From Bacteriovorax sp. UBA1852 (lineage in GTDB: Bacteria > Bdellovibrionota > Bacteriovoracia > Bacteriovoracales > Bacteriovoracaceae), in the NCBI GenBank assembly GCA_002338505.1, contig DDIK01000083.1:1-43046 (forward strand): 43,046 nucleotides of DNA, in the 5' to 3' direction. Below the pieces are notes generated by a model. That model was not told where the DNA came from and ran no database searches. It saw only the letters and a program-made list of their open reading frames with translations. The translations under genes were made by a program, and so were the position numbers. This document shows, piece by piece, positions 16,089-25,800 of this stretch. Numbering within the stretch: position 1 is the first letter of the stretch; each line of letters opens with the position of its first letter.

Positions 16089-17346
16089 ACTCTATTACGC
16101 AGTAGTTCTTCTTACCTTTTCTAATAATCATTGAACTTTCACTACAGAGATCTGCTTTTGTTATCTTCTTTTCAAGATCAGCACATTTCTCATTATTTAT
16201 GGCCACACCATTTTGTGAAACTGATCTCTTGGCCTCTCCCTTTGACTTAAAAAGTGGAGTTTGTGCAAGCATTTCAAGATAGTCTCCATCATTTAAGAAG
16301 CTAGCATCAAGAGATACTGATGGAACGTCTTCAAATATAGAGGCAACTTCTGAGTCTGAAACATTTTCAATTTTTTGACCAAAGAAGAATGAAGTCGCTC
16401 TAAGGGCAGAATCAACGCCTTCACTACCGTGAACATAGGAAACAACCTCTTGAGCAAGTTTCTTTTGCGCACTTCTTAAATGAGGTTCGTTCTTCGTTTG
16501 CTCCTCAAGCAGTGAGATCTCTTCGAGGCTTAAAAAGGTAAAGTATTTAAGATACTGAATAACACTCGAGTCATCACTATTTAATAGATACTGATACATC
16601 TTATAAGGAGAAGTCATTGTAGGATCAAGGTAAATTGCCCCACCTTCAGACTTACCAAACTTCTTTCCATTTGAATCTGTTACAAGAGGAACCGTAAGAC
16701 AGAAGGCCTGGTTTCCATGCATCTTACGCGTAAGATCCATTCCGGCCGTCATATTTCCCCATTGATCTGAGCCCCCCACTTGAAGAGAAACACCATATTC
16801 TTTATTCAAGTGAGCAAAGTCGTAACCTTGAATCATTTGATAGGTAAATTCTGTAAAACTAATACCAGCGTCAGAAGTGATTCTTGATTTCACTGAATCT
16901 TTAGAAAGCATTTCAGAGACTCTAAATCTCTTACCTACATCTCTTAAGAAATCTATAAGTGAGAACTGCCCTATCCAATCAAGATTATTAACAGTGACTG
17001 CGGCATTATCGCCTGTATATGATAATAGTTTCTCTAACTGTGACTTTTGTCCTTCAAGATTTGCTTTAAGAGTATCCTCATCAAGAAGGTTTCTCTCATC
17101 ACTCTTTCCACTAGGATCACCGATCATTCCTGTTGCGCCACCTACTAGGACATAAGGAGTGTGGCCAGCATCTTGAAGACGCTTCATTGTTGTGACAACA
17201 AAGAGATTTCCAAGCTGAAGAGATTTTGCTGTTGGATCAAAGCCGACGTAGAAAGAAAGCTTATCAGAGTTTAACTTTTCTTCTAATTCGACATGAGACT
17301 TATCTTGAACAATACCTCTAGCAACGAGTTCATCATATAACTTCAT
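16075..17346 (-). CDS. tyrS: Tyrosyl-tRNA synthetase
   Basis: A 423-residue class Ic synthetase that charges tRNA-Tyr. The HIGH-equivalent is QLGNL in YVGFDPTAKSLQLGNL (about 33-48). Tyrosine-binding residues lie in YQMIQGYDF and QVGGSDQWGN (about 170-200). The KMSKS-equivalent is KFGKSEGGA near 229. The C-terminal about 65 residues form an S4-type RNA-binding domain (SKGEAKRSVSQNGVAINNEK). The length is typical of TyrRS type 1. The ATG overlaps the gltX TAA by one base, making it the third gene of glnS-gltX-tyrS. Its 3' end overlaps the LOV gene by 14 bases in convergent orientation, with no terminator visible. Assignment is firm. Confidence 0.97.
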   Translation of the reverse strand: MKLYDELVARGIVQDKSHVELEEKLNSDKLSFYVGFDPTAKSLQLGNLFVVTTMKRLQDAGHTPYVLVGGATGMIGDPSGKSDERNLLDEDTLKANLEGQKSQLEKLLSYTGDNAAVTVNNLDWIGQFSLIDFLRDVGKRFRVSEMLSKDSVKSRITSDAGISFTEFTYQMIQGYDFAHLNKEYGVSLQVGGSDQWGNMTAGMDLTRKMHGNQAFCLTVPLVTDSNGKKFGKSEGGAIYLDPTMTSPYKMYQYLLNSDDSSVIQYLKYFTFLSLEEISLLEEQTKNEPHLRSAQKKLAQEVVSYVHGSEGVDSALRATSFFFGQKIENVSDSEVASIFEDVPSVSLDASFLNDGDYLEMLAQTPLFKSKGEAKRSVSQNGVAINNEKCADLEKKITKADLCSESSMIIRKGKKNYCVIEFKNS

Positions 17347-18782
17347 TAACTTAACCTTTCTTTTATAATATTAATTGGTGTCAAAGAAACAACCTTCTTA
17401 AGATCTGGGCCATGAGCTCTACCGGTGAGACATACTCTTGTTCCCATAAATAATGGCTTACCTTTAATTTTCAATTCTTTTTTAAGGTAATTCATCCACT
17501 CTGTAACTTGCTCTTCAGTGATAAACTCTTCAGAGACTTTCGCTACTTCAGCTCCTAAATACTCTCTAATTTGAGGAGTCGTTTCCCAGGAAATAGCTTC
17601 AGTGTATTGCTCATCTTTATCTGGGGCAGCTGAGAAGAAAATAGGTAGAAATTCGTTAATATCTGAAAAGAGTTGAACCTTTTCTTTCATAAGAGCGCAG
17701 AAGTTATTCTTCCATTCACTACTTTGCTGATGGAATTGATGATCACTTTTTATATGTGATGAAAAACCATCAGCGATCACGCTATCATCAAGCTTTCTAA
17801 GCCACTGCTCATTGAAAAATTTAAGTTTACTAATATCATACATGGCAGGTGATTTAGAAAAGCGATCATAATTAAATAATTCACCAAGCTCGTTAACATC
17901 AAAGATATCTGTCTCATCTGGATGAGACCACCCAAGTAGGCATAGGTAATTTGCCAGGGCCTCTGATAAGTAACCTTCTTCTTTATACTGATTCACGGAA
18001 GTCGCTCCATGTCTCTTTGAAAGCTTTTGTCTGTCCTCTCCAACTAAGAGAGAGACGTGACCAAACTTAGGAAGCTCATCAGTACTCACACCAAGAGCTT
18101 CATAAATCATAAGCTGTCTACAGGTATTATTAAGATGCTCATCAGCTCTAAAAACATGAGTCATTTTCATTTTATGATCATCAATGACACAGCAGAAATT
18201 ATATACAGGCATCCCATTAGCTCTTAGTATAACGAAATCACCTACCATGTCCTCAGGAAAAGTGACTTCTCCACGAACGAGATCTGTAAAAGTTAATTTC
18301 TTTCCAGGATTCTTAAAACGAATCACGTACTCTTCACCAAGTTCAATTTTATCTTTTGCTTCTTTTAAAGGAAGATCTCTAAACTTTCCATGATATGCAT
18401 GTGGCGCCTTCTTTTCAGAGTTTGCCTTCTCCGTTAAAACTTCAAGTTCATCCATTGTTAAGAAACAAGGATAGGCCAATCCTCTTTCAACAAAGTCCCA
18501 TGCAATATCTTTGTACATTTGCATTCTTTCACTCTGGCGATATGGACCAAACTCTCCACCACAATCAGGCCCTTCATCATGTTCGATACCAAGCCATTTT
18601 AAATCTGCAATTTGTGATTGCTCAAATTCTTTCTTAGAGCGCTCAAGGTCAGTATCCTCTACTCTTAAAATATATTTTCCACCATGGGCCTTAGCAAAGA
18701 GATAGCTATAAAGAGCTGTTCTTGCTCCACCAATGTGAAGGTATCCGGTTGGAGAAGGTGCAAATCTTACTCTTACAGTCAT
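17346..18782 (-). CDS. gltX: Glutamyl-tRNA synthetase
   Basis: A 478-residue class Ib synthetase. FAPSPTGYLHIGGARTAL (7-24) carries the HIGH motif, followed by RVEDTD (about 40-45), NFCCVIDDH in the catalytic core, and KLSKRHGA near 254 (KMSKS motif). The C-terminal helical anticodon-binding region (about 320-478) is of bacterial length and ends in GLTG-like CLTGRAHGPDL. The Cys/His zinc-knuckle pattern is absent, as in many bacterial GluRS. With GlnRS encoded immediately upstream, this enzyme is likely discriminating (tRNA-Glu only); that is inference. It abuts glnS with zero gap and overlaps tyrS by one base. Confidence 0.97.
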   Translation of the reverse strand: MTVRVRFAPSPTGYLHIGGARTALYSYLFAKAHGGKYILRVEDTDLERSKKEFEQSQIADLKWLGIEHDEGPDCGGEFGPYRQSERMQMYKDIAWDFVERGLAYPCFLTMDELEVLTEKANSEKKAPHAYHGKFRDLPLKEAKDKIELGEEYVIRFKNPGKKLTFTDLVRGEVTFPEDMVGDFVILRANGMPVYNFCCVIDDHKMKMTHVFRADEHLNNTCRQLMIYEALGVSTDELPKFGHVSLLVGEDRQKLSKRHGATSVNQYKEEGYLSEALANYLCLLGWSHPDETDIFDVNELGELFNYDRFSKSPAMYDISKLKFFNEQWLRKLDDSVIADGFSSHIKSDHQFHQQSSEWKNNFCALMKEKVQLFSDINEFLPIFFSAAPDKDEQYTEAISWETTPQIREYLGAEVAKVSEEFITEEQVTEWMNYLKKELKIKGKPLFMGTRVCLTGRAHGPDLKKVVSLTPINIIKERLS

Positions 18783-20510
18783 TTAATTATCCTTTCTTTT
18801 TGCCCACGTATCTTTGAGGGTCATAATTCTATTAAATACAAGTTTTTCTTTTGTCGAGTCTTGATCAAGAATAAAGTATCCTTGTCTTTCAAATTGATAT
18901 CTCTCACCAATCTTAGCGGTTCTTATTGAAGGCTCAACAAAGGACTTTTGAACAATCATGGCTTCTGGATTTAAAAATTCCTTATAATCACGTTCTTTAT
19001 CGCCCATAGGATTTGGTACTGTGAAGAGACGATCAACTAACCTATTTTCGATCTCAACCCCATGACTAGCTGAAACCCAATTAATAATTCCTTTAACTTT
19101 AGGAAACCCCTCTGGCTTCACACCGCCAAATGTTTCAGGAAAGTGAGTACAGCGAATTTCTATAACTTCACCTTGATCATTCTTTATAACTTCATCGCAC
19201 TTTAAAACGTAAGAGAACTTGAGTCTCACATAACCTTCTGGTTTTAATCTAAAAAACTTCTTAGGAGCGTCTTCCATAAAGTCAGACTTCTCAATATAGA
19301 TCTCGCGAGTCATGGGAACAATTCTCTTTCCATAATCAGGATCTTTTGGATGATAGTCTGCTTCGATATTTTGGACGTGCCCGTCTTCCCAAGTTGTAAT
19401 CACAACCTTTAGAGGATCGATAACTCCAAATACTCTTGGACAAACAGGCCCTAGGTCATCGCGAACAATATTTTCTAGAGTCTCAAGCGTGATTGTCGAA
19501 TCTTTCTTCGTAACACCAATTTGATCAGTGAAGTTTCTAATGGCCTCAGGTCTAATCCCTCTTCTTCTAATTCCCTTAAGAGTTGGAAGGCGTGGATCAT
19601 CCCAACCAAAGACGTGGCCTTCTTCAATGAGCGCTCTTAAGTAGCGCTTTGAAACAACAGTGTACTCAAGATTAAGTGGAGCAAACTCAGTTTGATAAGG
19701 ACGTCCTTTTTTACTGTGATTTTTTTCAAAGTATGGTGTAAGCGTTTCAAGAGTCCAATCATAGAAGCGTCTATTATCTTGAAATTCAACAGTACAAAGA
19801 GAATGAGTAATATCTTCAAGCATATCTTCGAGACAATGAGCAAAGTCATACATTGGATAAACAGACCACTTATCTCCAGTCATTGGATGAGAGGCCTTAA
19901 CAATTCTATAAATGACAGGATCACGCATCACCATAAGGGGCGAGGCCATATCAATTTTGGCCCTTAGAGTCATCGTGCCTTCTTCGACTTCACCATTTTT
20001 CATTTTTTCAAAGAGAGTTAAACTCTCATCAACACTTCTCTCTCTAAAAGGTGAATTCTTACCTGGCTCTTTTAAGTTTCCTCTGTACTCGCGCATCTGC
20101 TCTGCATTGAGTTCACAGACATAAGCTTTGCCAAGTCTAATGAGCTCACGTGCACATTCATAGAGAGTATCAAAGTAATTAGAAGCAAAGAGTGCTTCTT
20201 CGCCGTATTCAAAGCCAAGCCATTTAATATCTTCTTGAATTGAATCAATGTATTCTTTTTTCTCTTTTACGGGATTTGTATCATCAAATCTAAGATTACA
20301 CTTCGTCTCATGACCTTGCGCTGAATACTCCTCAGCTAGACCAAAATTTAAGCAAATAGATTTAGCATGACCGATGTGTAAATAACCATTGGGCTCCGGC
20401 GGGAATCTTGTGTAAACACGATTACCATTCTTACCAGAACTAAGATCTTCATCAATAATATGCTTGATGAAATTAGTTTTCTTCGTCTCTTCTGTGACTT
20501 CTTGTGTCAT
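18783..20510 (-). CDS. glnS: Glutaminyl-tRNA synthetase
   Basis: A 575-residue class Ib synthetase that makes Gln-tRNA-Gln directly. Visible motifs are FPPEPNGYLHIGHAKS with HIGH at 45-48, NLRFDDTNP (about 72), the core segment DKWSVYPMYDFAHCLED (about 210), VVSKRYLRALIEEG near 287 (KMSKS-equivalent VVSKR) and GWDDPRLPT. The C-terminal half has the GlnRS beta-barrel anticodon-binding domains, with "F.RLKPEGYVRLK" and "GVKPEGFPKVKG". This distinguishes it from GluRS. It is the first gene of the synthetase operon. An AGAGGA ribosome site lies six bases from the ATG. A strong -35/-10 pair overlaps that site (see findings). Confidence 0.97.
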   Translation of the reverse strand: MTQEVTEETKKTNFIKHIIDEDLSSGKNGNRVYTRFPPEPNGYLHIGHAKSICLNFGLAEEYSAQGHETKCNLRFDDTNPVKEKKEYIDSIQEDIKWLGFEYGEEALFASNYFDTLYECARELIRLGKAYVCELNAEQMREYRGNLKEPGKNSPFRERSVDESLTLFEKMKNGEVEEGTMTLRAKIDMASPLMVMRDPVIYRIVKASHPMTGDKWSVYPMYDFAHCLEDMLEDITHSLCTVEFQDNRRFYDWTLETLTPYFEKNHSKKGRPYQTEFAPLNLEYTVVSKRYLRALIEEGHVFGWDDPRLPTLKGIRRRGIRPEAIRNFTDQIGVTKKDSTITLETLENIVRDDLGPVCPRVFGVIDPLKVVITTWEDGHVQNIEADYHPKDPDYGKRIVPMTREIYIEKSDFMEDAPKKFFRLKPEGYVRLKFSYVLKCDEVIKNDQGEVIEIRCTHFPETFGGVKPEGFPKVKGIINWVSASHGVEIENRLVDRLFTVPNPMGDKERDYKEFLNPEAMIVQKSFVEPSIRTAKIGERYQFERQGYFILDQDSTKEKLVFNRIMTLKDTWAKRKDN

Positions 20511-20590
20511 ACAATCCTCTTTATAAAAATAATAAGTTATAGTATCAAAGTCATTGAGAATTTTACACTAAGAAATAGTGAAAAATTGGC

Positions 20591-21046
20591 CTAGAAACGG
20601 CTTTTAAAGTGGTGAAAGACATAAAAGATTGTCCAGAGACCAGAAAGAACAAGATGCACTATGATCGCCACTTCTCTTGAAAGTGCATGACTTAAAACTT
20701 GTATCATGTAACCGCTAAGAGTCATGAAGATGAAAAAGCAGAATAAGCTCATACCTGAGAAGCGTAAGCGGACCACTTTATTCACTATTCGCTTATAAAT
20801 ATGATCTTTAAAAAAGGCTCCGATGGCAAAAACAAAGAGAGCTGCAAATAAAATATGAAAAGCTTGAAGATACTTTGTTAAAAAGTGCTCCTCTTCACCC
20901 CATGGTCCAACAGTCACAAAGAAGTACTCAAACACACCAAAGATAATGGCGGTAATGATGAAGATGTAATTCACAAGATGAACGAGATTTTTCTCTTTTC
21001 TCTCTTCTTGAATCAGATCAGTTTGTGTTTTTATTCCTTTTCTCAT
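20591..21046 (-). CDS. Small His-rich four-helix membrane protein (DUF4405/cytochrome b-like)
   Basis: A 151-residue protein with a charged N-terminal tail and four hydrophobic helices (about 25-45, 60-82, 96-118 and 124-146). Several His lie in or at the ends of helices (VHLVNY, QAFHILF, VLSHALSRE, IIVHLVLSG, FHHF). That pattern is seen in small b-type cytochromes and DUF4405 proteins, which hold heme between helices. The preceding gene, overlapping by 29 bases, encodes an FMN-binding-domain protein, and DUF4405/FMN_bind partnerships are known in electron transfer across the membrane. The heme ligands are a guess, since I cannot align it. If the call is right, it passes electrons between the quinone pool and the periplasmic flavoprotein. 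Confidence 0.7.
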   Translation of the reverse strand: MRKGIKTQTDLIQEERKEKNLVHLVNYIFIITAIIFGVFEYFFVTVGPWGEEEHFLTKYLQAFHILFAALFVFAIGAFFKDHIYKRIVNKVVRLRFSGMSLFCFFIFMTLSGYMIQVLSHALSREVAIIVHLVLSGLWTIFYVFHHFKSRF

Positions 21047-21608
21047 ATTTCTCTACTTTATCAATGAGGTACATAGATAGAAAAGATAAAAATTTTGTAC
21101 TAGAAACTGTGAGGGTTGCGCCTGAAATCGAATCAACCTTATTAATATCTTCAGGTGATTTATGATAGAAGTTCTTATACCACTTCTTATTGACCATATA
21201 TTCTTTTGGCTCAAGAAAGCGAAGAAGTTCTATTTGAGAGAGATTCTCTTTCTCAAATTCAAAGAGAAGAAATTGCTTATGCGTTCGAACAAGATCACTT
21301 AAGACAAAGACGTGAGAAGATTTTTCACAAGATTTCTTATAGTAATTGTAGTAACTGGCAATTTCTTTTGTGGGAAATTTTTCAATGAGAAATTTCTTCT
21401 CATCTTTAGAAAGAAAGTAAGAAGAGTTCTTAATTGTACACTCAGGATACTTAGTCTTTAAGCTCTTTAAAACTGAGGCCTCTGTACTTAGAACTAAAAA
21501 AAGAGCGGGAAGGTACACTTTCCCGCTCAGTTTCTTTGTCACAAGGAGATCATAAGATAAAAGACGTAGTATCTTATGAACTATATGGTTATTTATTAGT
21601 ATTGCCAT
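21018..21608 (-). CDS. FMN-binding domain protein (covalent-flavin motif), start uncertain
   Basis: Up to 196 residues. The C-terminal motif DSISGATLT (Thr near residue 164 of the full frame) matches the S(T)GAT-x-T flavinylation site of NqrC/RnfG-type FMN_bind domains, where ApbE attaches FMN. A hydrophobic segment (KVYLPALFLVLSTEA, about 30-45) looks like a signal peptide or anchor, putting the domain in the periplasm. The ATG at 21608 overlaps the porin 3' end by 13 bases. An in-frame GTG at 21542 would give 174 residues with a neat signal peptide but has no ribosome site. A terminator hairpin (21503-21528) and a 9-bp hairpin (21551-21578) lie inside this 5' portion, so either the start lies downstream or expression is attenuated. 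It overlaps the next gene by 29 bases. Confidence 0.75.
   Translation of the reverse strand: MAILINNHIVHKILRLLSYDLLVTKKLSGKVYLPALFLVLSTEASVLKSLKTKYPECTIKNSSYFLSKDEKKFLIEKFPTKEIASYYNYYKKSCEKSSHVFVLSDLVRTHKQFLLFEFEKENLSQIELLRFLEPKEYMVNKKWYKNFYHKSPEDINKVDSISGATLTVSSTKFLSFLSMYLIDKVEKYEKRNKNTN
21496..21528 (-). terminator. Intrinsic terminator after the porin, inside the FMN-binding ORF
   Basis: On the minus strand, a perfect 9-bp GC-rich stem (21528-21520 with 21511-21503, 8-base loop) is followed directly by T7 (21502-21496). This is a canonical Rho-independent terminator. It sits 68 bases after the porin stop and coincides with the codons for the signal-peptide-like segment of the FMN-binding frame. 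Confidence 0.8.
21551..21578 (-). other. 9-bp perfect inverted repeat between porin stop and terminator
   Basis: CATAAGATA (21551-21559) pairs with TATCTTATG (21570-21578) around a 10-base loop. Together with the terminator hairpin downstream it could form a two-stem mRNA structure with alternative states, or simply a 3'-end stabiliser for the porin message. Confidence 0.6.
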
Positions 21609-22738
21609 CCCATTCCAATATTAAATTGATCTACACCTGTGTCACTCTCATTCGACTTCTTCATGTAATCAACTTTAAAAGTTAAGTTCTCAACAGGATA
21701 AACCGCTAGACCAAAAGTCATATTTGTTATGTCTTTGCTCTTATCTGCAGTTACAGTTCCAGAAACCTCGTCATAGAGATTTAGAGTTTCATATCTTGTG
21801 TATGGTCTAAGTTTAGATCCTGTTAGTGGACATGTTACATCATATGACAAATCAACATAGTAACCCTTTTGACCATCCGAAACAGAGTTCGTTGTTAGAG
21901 CAGAAATCTTTGCACCATCAATATCACTCATAGCGTAAACGGCTCTTAATCTGAAAGCACCTTTATGAAGCTGAGTATGTGCCTCATAGATATTGTGCTT
22001 GTAGCTTGCTGCAGTTATACCATTAGTTTTTCCAACATAGGCACTTGCTCCAAACTCAAAACCATTCATAACTTCATAGTCAACTCTAGCAAGAGTTGAT
22101 AGTTTTCCACCTTTTGCTTTTGAACCTTTTTGACGACCAGATCTCACAGACCCAGAATCAAAATTATCACCATTCATTGAATTAAGAATAAATAGCTTAT
22201 AGCTCAAAGAACCTTTCTTTCCATAGAAACCAATACCATTTTGTCTAAGAGTCGTAGGGATAATTGAGCCAGCAAGCTCAGGTCTTTTCACACCAATAAA
22301 TGTCGGTGGCTCATGCATTTCATTTATATAACCCATAGGAGTTAGTAATAAACCTGCCTTGAAGTTAAAAAGATCACTTCCATTATATTTAACTTCCAAT
22401 GCTTCAGTAAAAACTTCATTAGCATGTTCAATTTCGATCTCTGTGGCGACACTCCACTTATCAGAAAACTTATAACCAACATAGAGAACATTTCTTAAAG
22501 TATCCCACTGGGCACCTGGAGAACTTCCAACCTCTGCACCAGCTTCATTTTCAGACGAATAGTCTTCAAAAATAATTTCTGCGTAACCACCAATCGATAA
22601 CTTATCTGATGTGCTAGGATTTGATTTTAAGGTTTCAATTTCCTCTGCTAAGATATTTACTTTTCTCTCAAGCTCTTCAACATTTGCTCCATGAGCTGTC
22701 ATGGCAAACATAGAAGCCATTACTAATAATTTCTTCAT
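21596..22738 (-). CDS. Outer-membrane porin-like beta-barrel protein
   Basis: A 380-residue exported protein. It has a signal peptide (MKKLLVMASMFAMTAHG, cleavage about 17/18), then a short coiled coil (about 18-40, VEELERKVNILAEEIETLK) as in trimeric Gram-negative porins such as OprP/OprO-type or SLH-less porins. The rest is a series of amphipathic strands with alternating aromatic residues (GGYAEIIFEDY, WSVATEIEIEHA, YKLFILNSMNG). It ends in FNIGMGWQY with a C-terminal aromatic, the BAM-recognition signal. It resembles phosphate-selective-porin-like barrels; the solute is unknown. An AAGGAG ribosome site lies seven bases before the ATG, and a -35/-10 pair lies upstream. The terminator follows 68 bases after the stop. 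Confidence 0.85.
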   Translation of the reverse strand: MKKLLVMASMFAMTAHGANVEELERKVNILAEEIETLKSNPSTSDKLSIGGYAEIIFEDYSSENEAGAEVGSSPGAQWDTLRNVLYVGYKFSDKWSVATEIEIEHANEVFTEALEVKYNGSDLFNFKAGLLLTPMGYINEMHEPPTFIGVKRPELAGSIIPTTLRQNGIGFYGKKGSLSYKLFILNSMNGDNFDSGSVRSGRQKGSKAKGGKLSTLARVDYEVMNGFEFGASAYVGKTNGITAASYKHNIYEAHTQLHKGAFRLRAVYAMSDIDGAKISALTTNSVSDGQKGYYVDLSYDVTCPLTGSKLRPYTRYETLNLYDEVSGTVTADKSKDITNMTFGLAVYPVENLTFKVDYMKKSNESDTGVDQFNIGMGWQY

Positions 22739-22768
22739 TAATTACTCCTTCAAATTTTTATTGAAGTC

Positions 22769-22797
22769 ATGATGAAGGACAATGTTTGAGGTGTCAA
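22769..22797 (-). promoter_or_regulatory. Putative sigma70 promoter of the porin gene
   Basis: A perfect -35 TTGACA (22797-22792) and a weaker -10 CATCAT (22774-22769) are separated by 17 bases. The predicted transcription start is about 25 bases before the porin ATG, leaving room for the AAGGAG site. The -35 is embedded in a 6-bp inverted repeat (GTTTGA...TCAAAC), a possible operator. Confidence 0.45.
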
Positions 22798-22833
22798 ACT
22801 AAAAATCTGCCACCAGAACAGCTTCGAGAAAGA

Positions 22834-25800
22834 TTATTGATTAAGAGGACTTTCATTTAAATTATCAATCTTGTTTTGATCTATGATTAAAAGGTCTTTC
22901 TCTTGAAGGCTTTGCGCAAGTTCGACTGCCATAGGACGATCATTCTTATTCTTAAAAAAGTGCTTAGGAAACTGGATGATATCATCTACAATTAACAGCA
23001 GCGAAGGAAGAAATACTAAAGTGAGAACCGTAGCAAAGAGAAGGCCCCACCCTAAACTCATGGCCAGAGCTTTTGTAAAACCTGAGTCACCACCTATTCC
23101 ATAGGCCATAGGAAAAACACCACCAAGAGTTGTGATACTAGTTAGAAGAATAGGACGAAGCCTTGTTGAAGCACCAAGAGTGATAATCTCTTTTGTGAGC
23201 ACTCCATACTTTTCTTTAAGAGAATTAATTGTTGTCACCATAATGAGTGAATCATTAACAACGACACCTGCCATTGCGATGACACCAATAAAGGCCATGA
23301 TATCAAGCTTAAGTCCTTGCAGGTAAAATGCCCATATGACCCCAATAACTCCAAAAGGTATTGCCGAACAAATCACAAGTGGTGCTGATAAACTTCTAAG
23401 GATGAATAAGAGAACCACAAAGATGCCTAATAAAGCATAGACAACTTTTTTCAGCATAGAGCTCTTATTCTTTCTCGATTCTTCATCTGCATCACGAGAT
23501 TCAAAAGAGAGAAAGGGACTGCTGGCCTCAAGCTCTTTTGTCACACTCTTTACTTTCTTTAAGAGATTGGCCTGTGTAACGACGTCTTTATCAAAAGAAA
23601 TATTATAGCGAACACTTCTTAAAAGATCCTCATGATTAATACTCTCTTCTTTCTTAGTAACACTCCAATTTCCAAGAGTGGTTGATGAGACCATCTTACC
23701 GTTTTGCACGACTATATTAGCTTCTTTCAGAGTCTCAAGACTTCTTTGATCTCTTTCAGTAATGTAGGTATAGACATTGACACTAGTATTTCCTAGGTTT
23801 ACTTCATAGATTTCATTATTTCTGACATAGTGACTTAGTTGCAAAGAAAGTTCACGGGCGGTAATTCCGTATTGTAAGAGCTTCTTCATATCAGGTGTAA
23901 AAGTATAAGCATCTATAAGCTTGGCACCATCAATTTCAATACTCTTAATTCCCTTTTCATCTTTAAGAGCTGCTGAGATTTCTTCTTTTAGAACATAAGG
24001 CTCAATTGACGCCGTTGTGTAAGCAATGACTTCAACCATGTCTTTTTTCTTCTCATCCATTCCATCAAAGCGGCGCTCAATTTCTAAAATATTGAAGCCA
24101 AACTTTTCTTTATCACTTAGAAGAGATTTAAGCTCACGTTTTAAGAAAGTTTCGACGAATTCTTTATTTTTTTCGATATTTTCATCGAGTTGAGAAAAGC
24201 GGATATCAAAGTACGCATACTGACTTCCCTCTTGATACTTTCCACCATGATAATTATAACCATAATTTGCACTAAGATATTGATACCTAGACTGGTCAAT
24301 CTTAGCGATGCGTTCGGTGATAACATTTAATTTCTTCTTAGCGTCTTCAAGATCTAGCGCCTCGTTTAAGACCGCAATCACTCTTACTTTTTCACTATTA
24401 ATACTAAGATTAAAGTTCATTGGTATATGCTGGCTAGCAAAGTAAATAGAGAAGGCCATGAAGCCAACAAAGCCTACGACAAAGACATATCTTAATTTAA
24501 GAATCTTAAAAAGAGCCGTCCTATAGACTCTTTTTACTTTTTCAAGAGACTGAAGCTTCTTAGAGCTAATAGGTTTCTTTACAAAATGAGCGAGGTGATT
24601 AGGTAGTATAAAGAAACATTCAACTAAGCTCACCGTCAAGGCCGTAATAACGACAATTGGTATGGCCGCTAGAATATTTGATAGCCCATCATCTGACATC
24701 ATAATAGGCATAAAAGCGATGATTGTTGTCAGAGTTGCACCTGTTATAGGAATCCAACACTTCATCACGGCATTTGTAGCTGCCTCTTTTGGTGATTCTC
24801 CATTTTCGATATTTTGAGAATATTGTTCAGCAATAATAATAGCATCATCAACGACAATACCTAAGACAATGAGCATACCGATGACTGAGATAAGATCAAT
24901 CTTTATATTATTAAGATCTAAAACAAATAATGTGACTCCATAAGCTAGAGGAATCCCAAAGCTTGTCATCAAGGCATTCTTTGCTCCAAGAAAGTACATT
25001 AGTGCTAATACAACAAGAATGATACCTAAGATAGAATTTGATTTTAAGGCATTAATTTGTCTCTCAATATAAGAAGGGCCATCACCAGTGAGAACGAATG
25101 AGACGCCGTTTGGTGCAGTTTCAAAAGACTCTGTAAAAAACTGTGTGATGCTTTCTTTTAAATCGATGGTATCTTGATCGATATCTTTGAAAATAGTAAA
25201 ACGAATTGATTCTTTACCATTTGTATAATTCTCACTAATTTTATCAAAAAGTTTAAATTCTACACTAGCAACATCACTCACTACGAGTTCGTGGCCTGAA
25301 TTATTAGAGCGAATTTTTAAATTTTCAACAGTTTTAACGAGGATGTCAGGGTCATAAGCGGACACTTGATCTTTTAAATTGATTTCAACAAGAATATTAT
25401 TTCCGTCTTGTTTAAACATTCCTACAGGGTGCATTTCAAAATATTGTAAGATAGTATTTCTGAGCTCTGACTGAGAGAGTTGATAGCGAGCGAGAGCCTC
25501 TGGTTTAAGCTTCAGATAAAACTCTTTCTTTCTAAAGTTATCACTTACTCTCGTGACTCCAGAGATCTTTGAGATTCTCTCTTTAAATTTTTCAAACCAT
25601 ATTATATGTTCTTTAGAGTTTTCATCAAGGCCTAGAAGTGAGTATGAGCTAAACCATGCTTCAGTCATCTTTACTTGCTCAACGTTAATCTCATCAACAC
25701 TACTTGGAAAAGAAGGCCTTAGTTTATTTATTTTATCTTTAATCTTACTTTCTAGCTCTGATACTTCTTTAAAACCTGATTCTGTTTTTACTGAAATATT

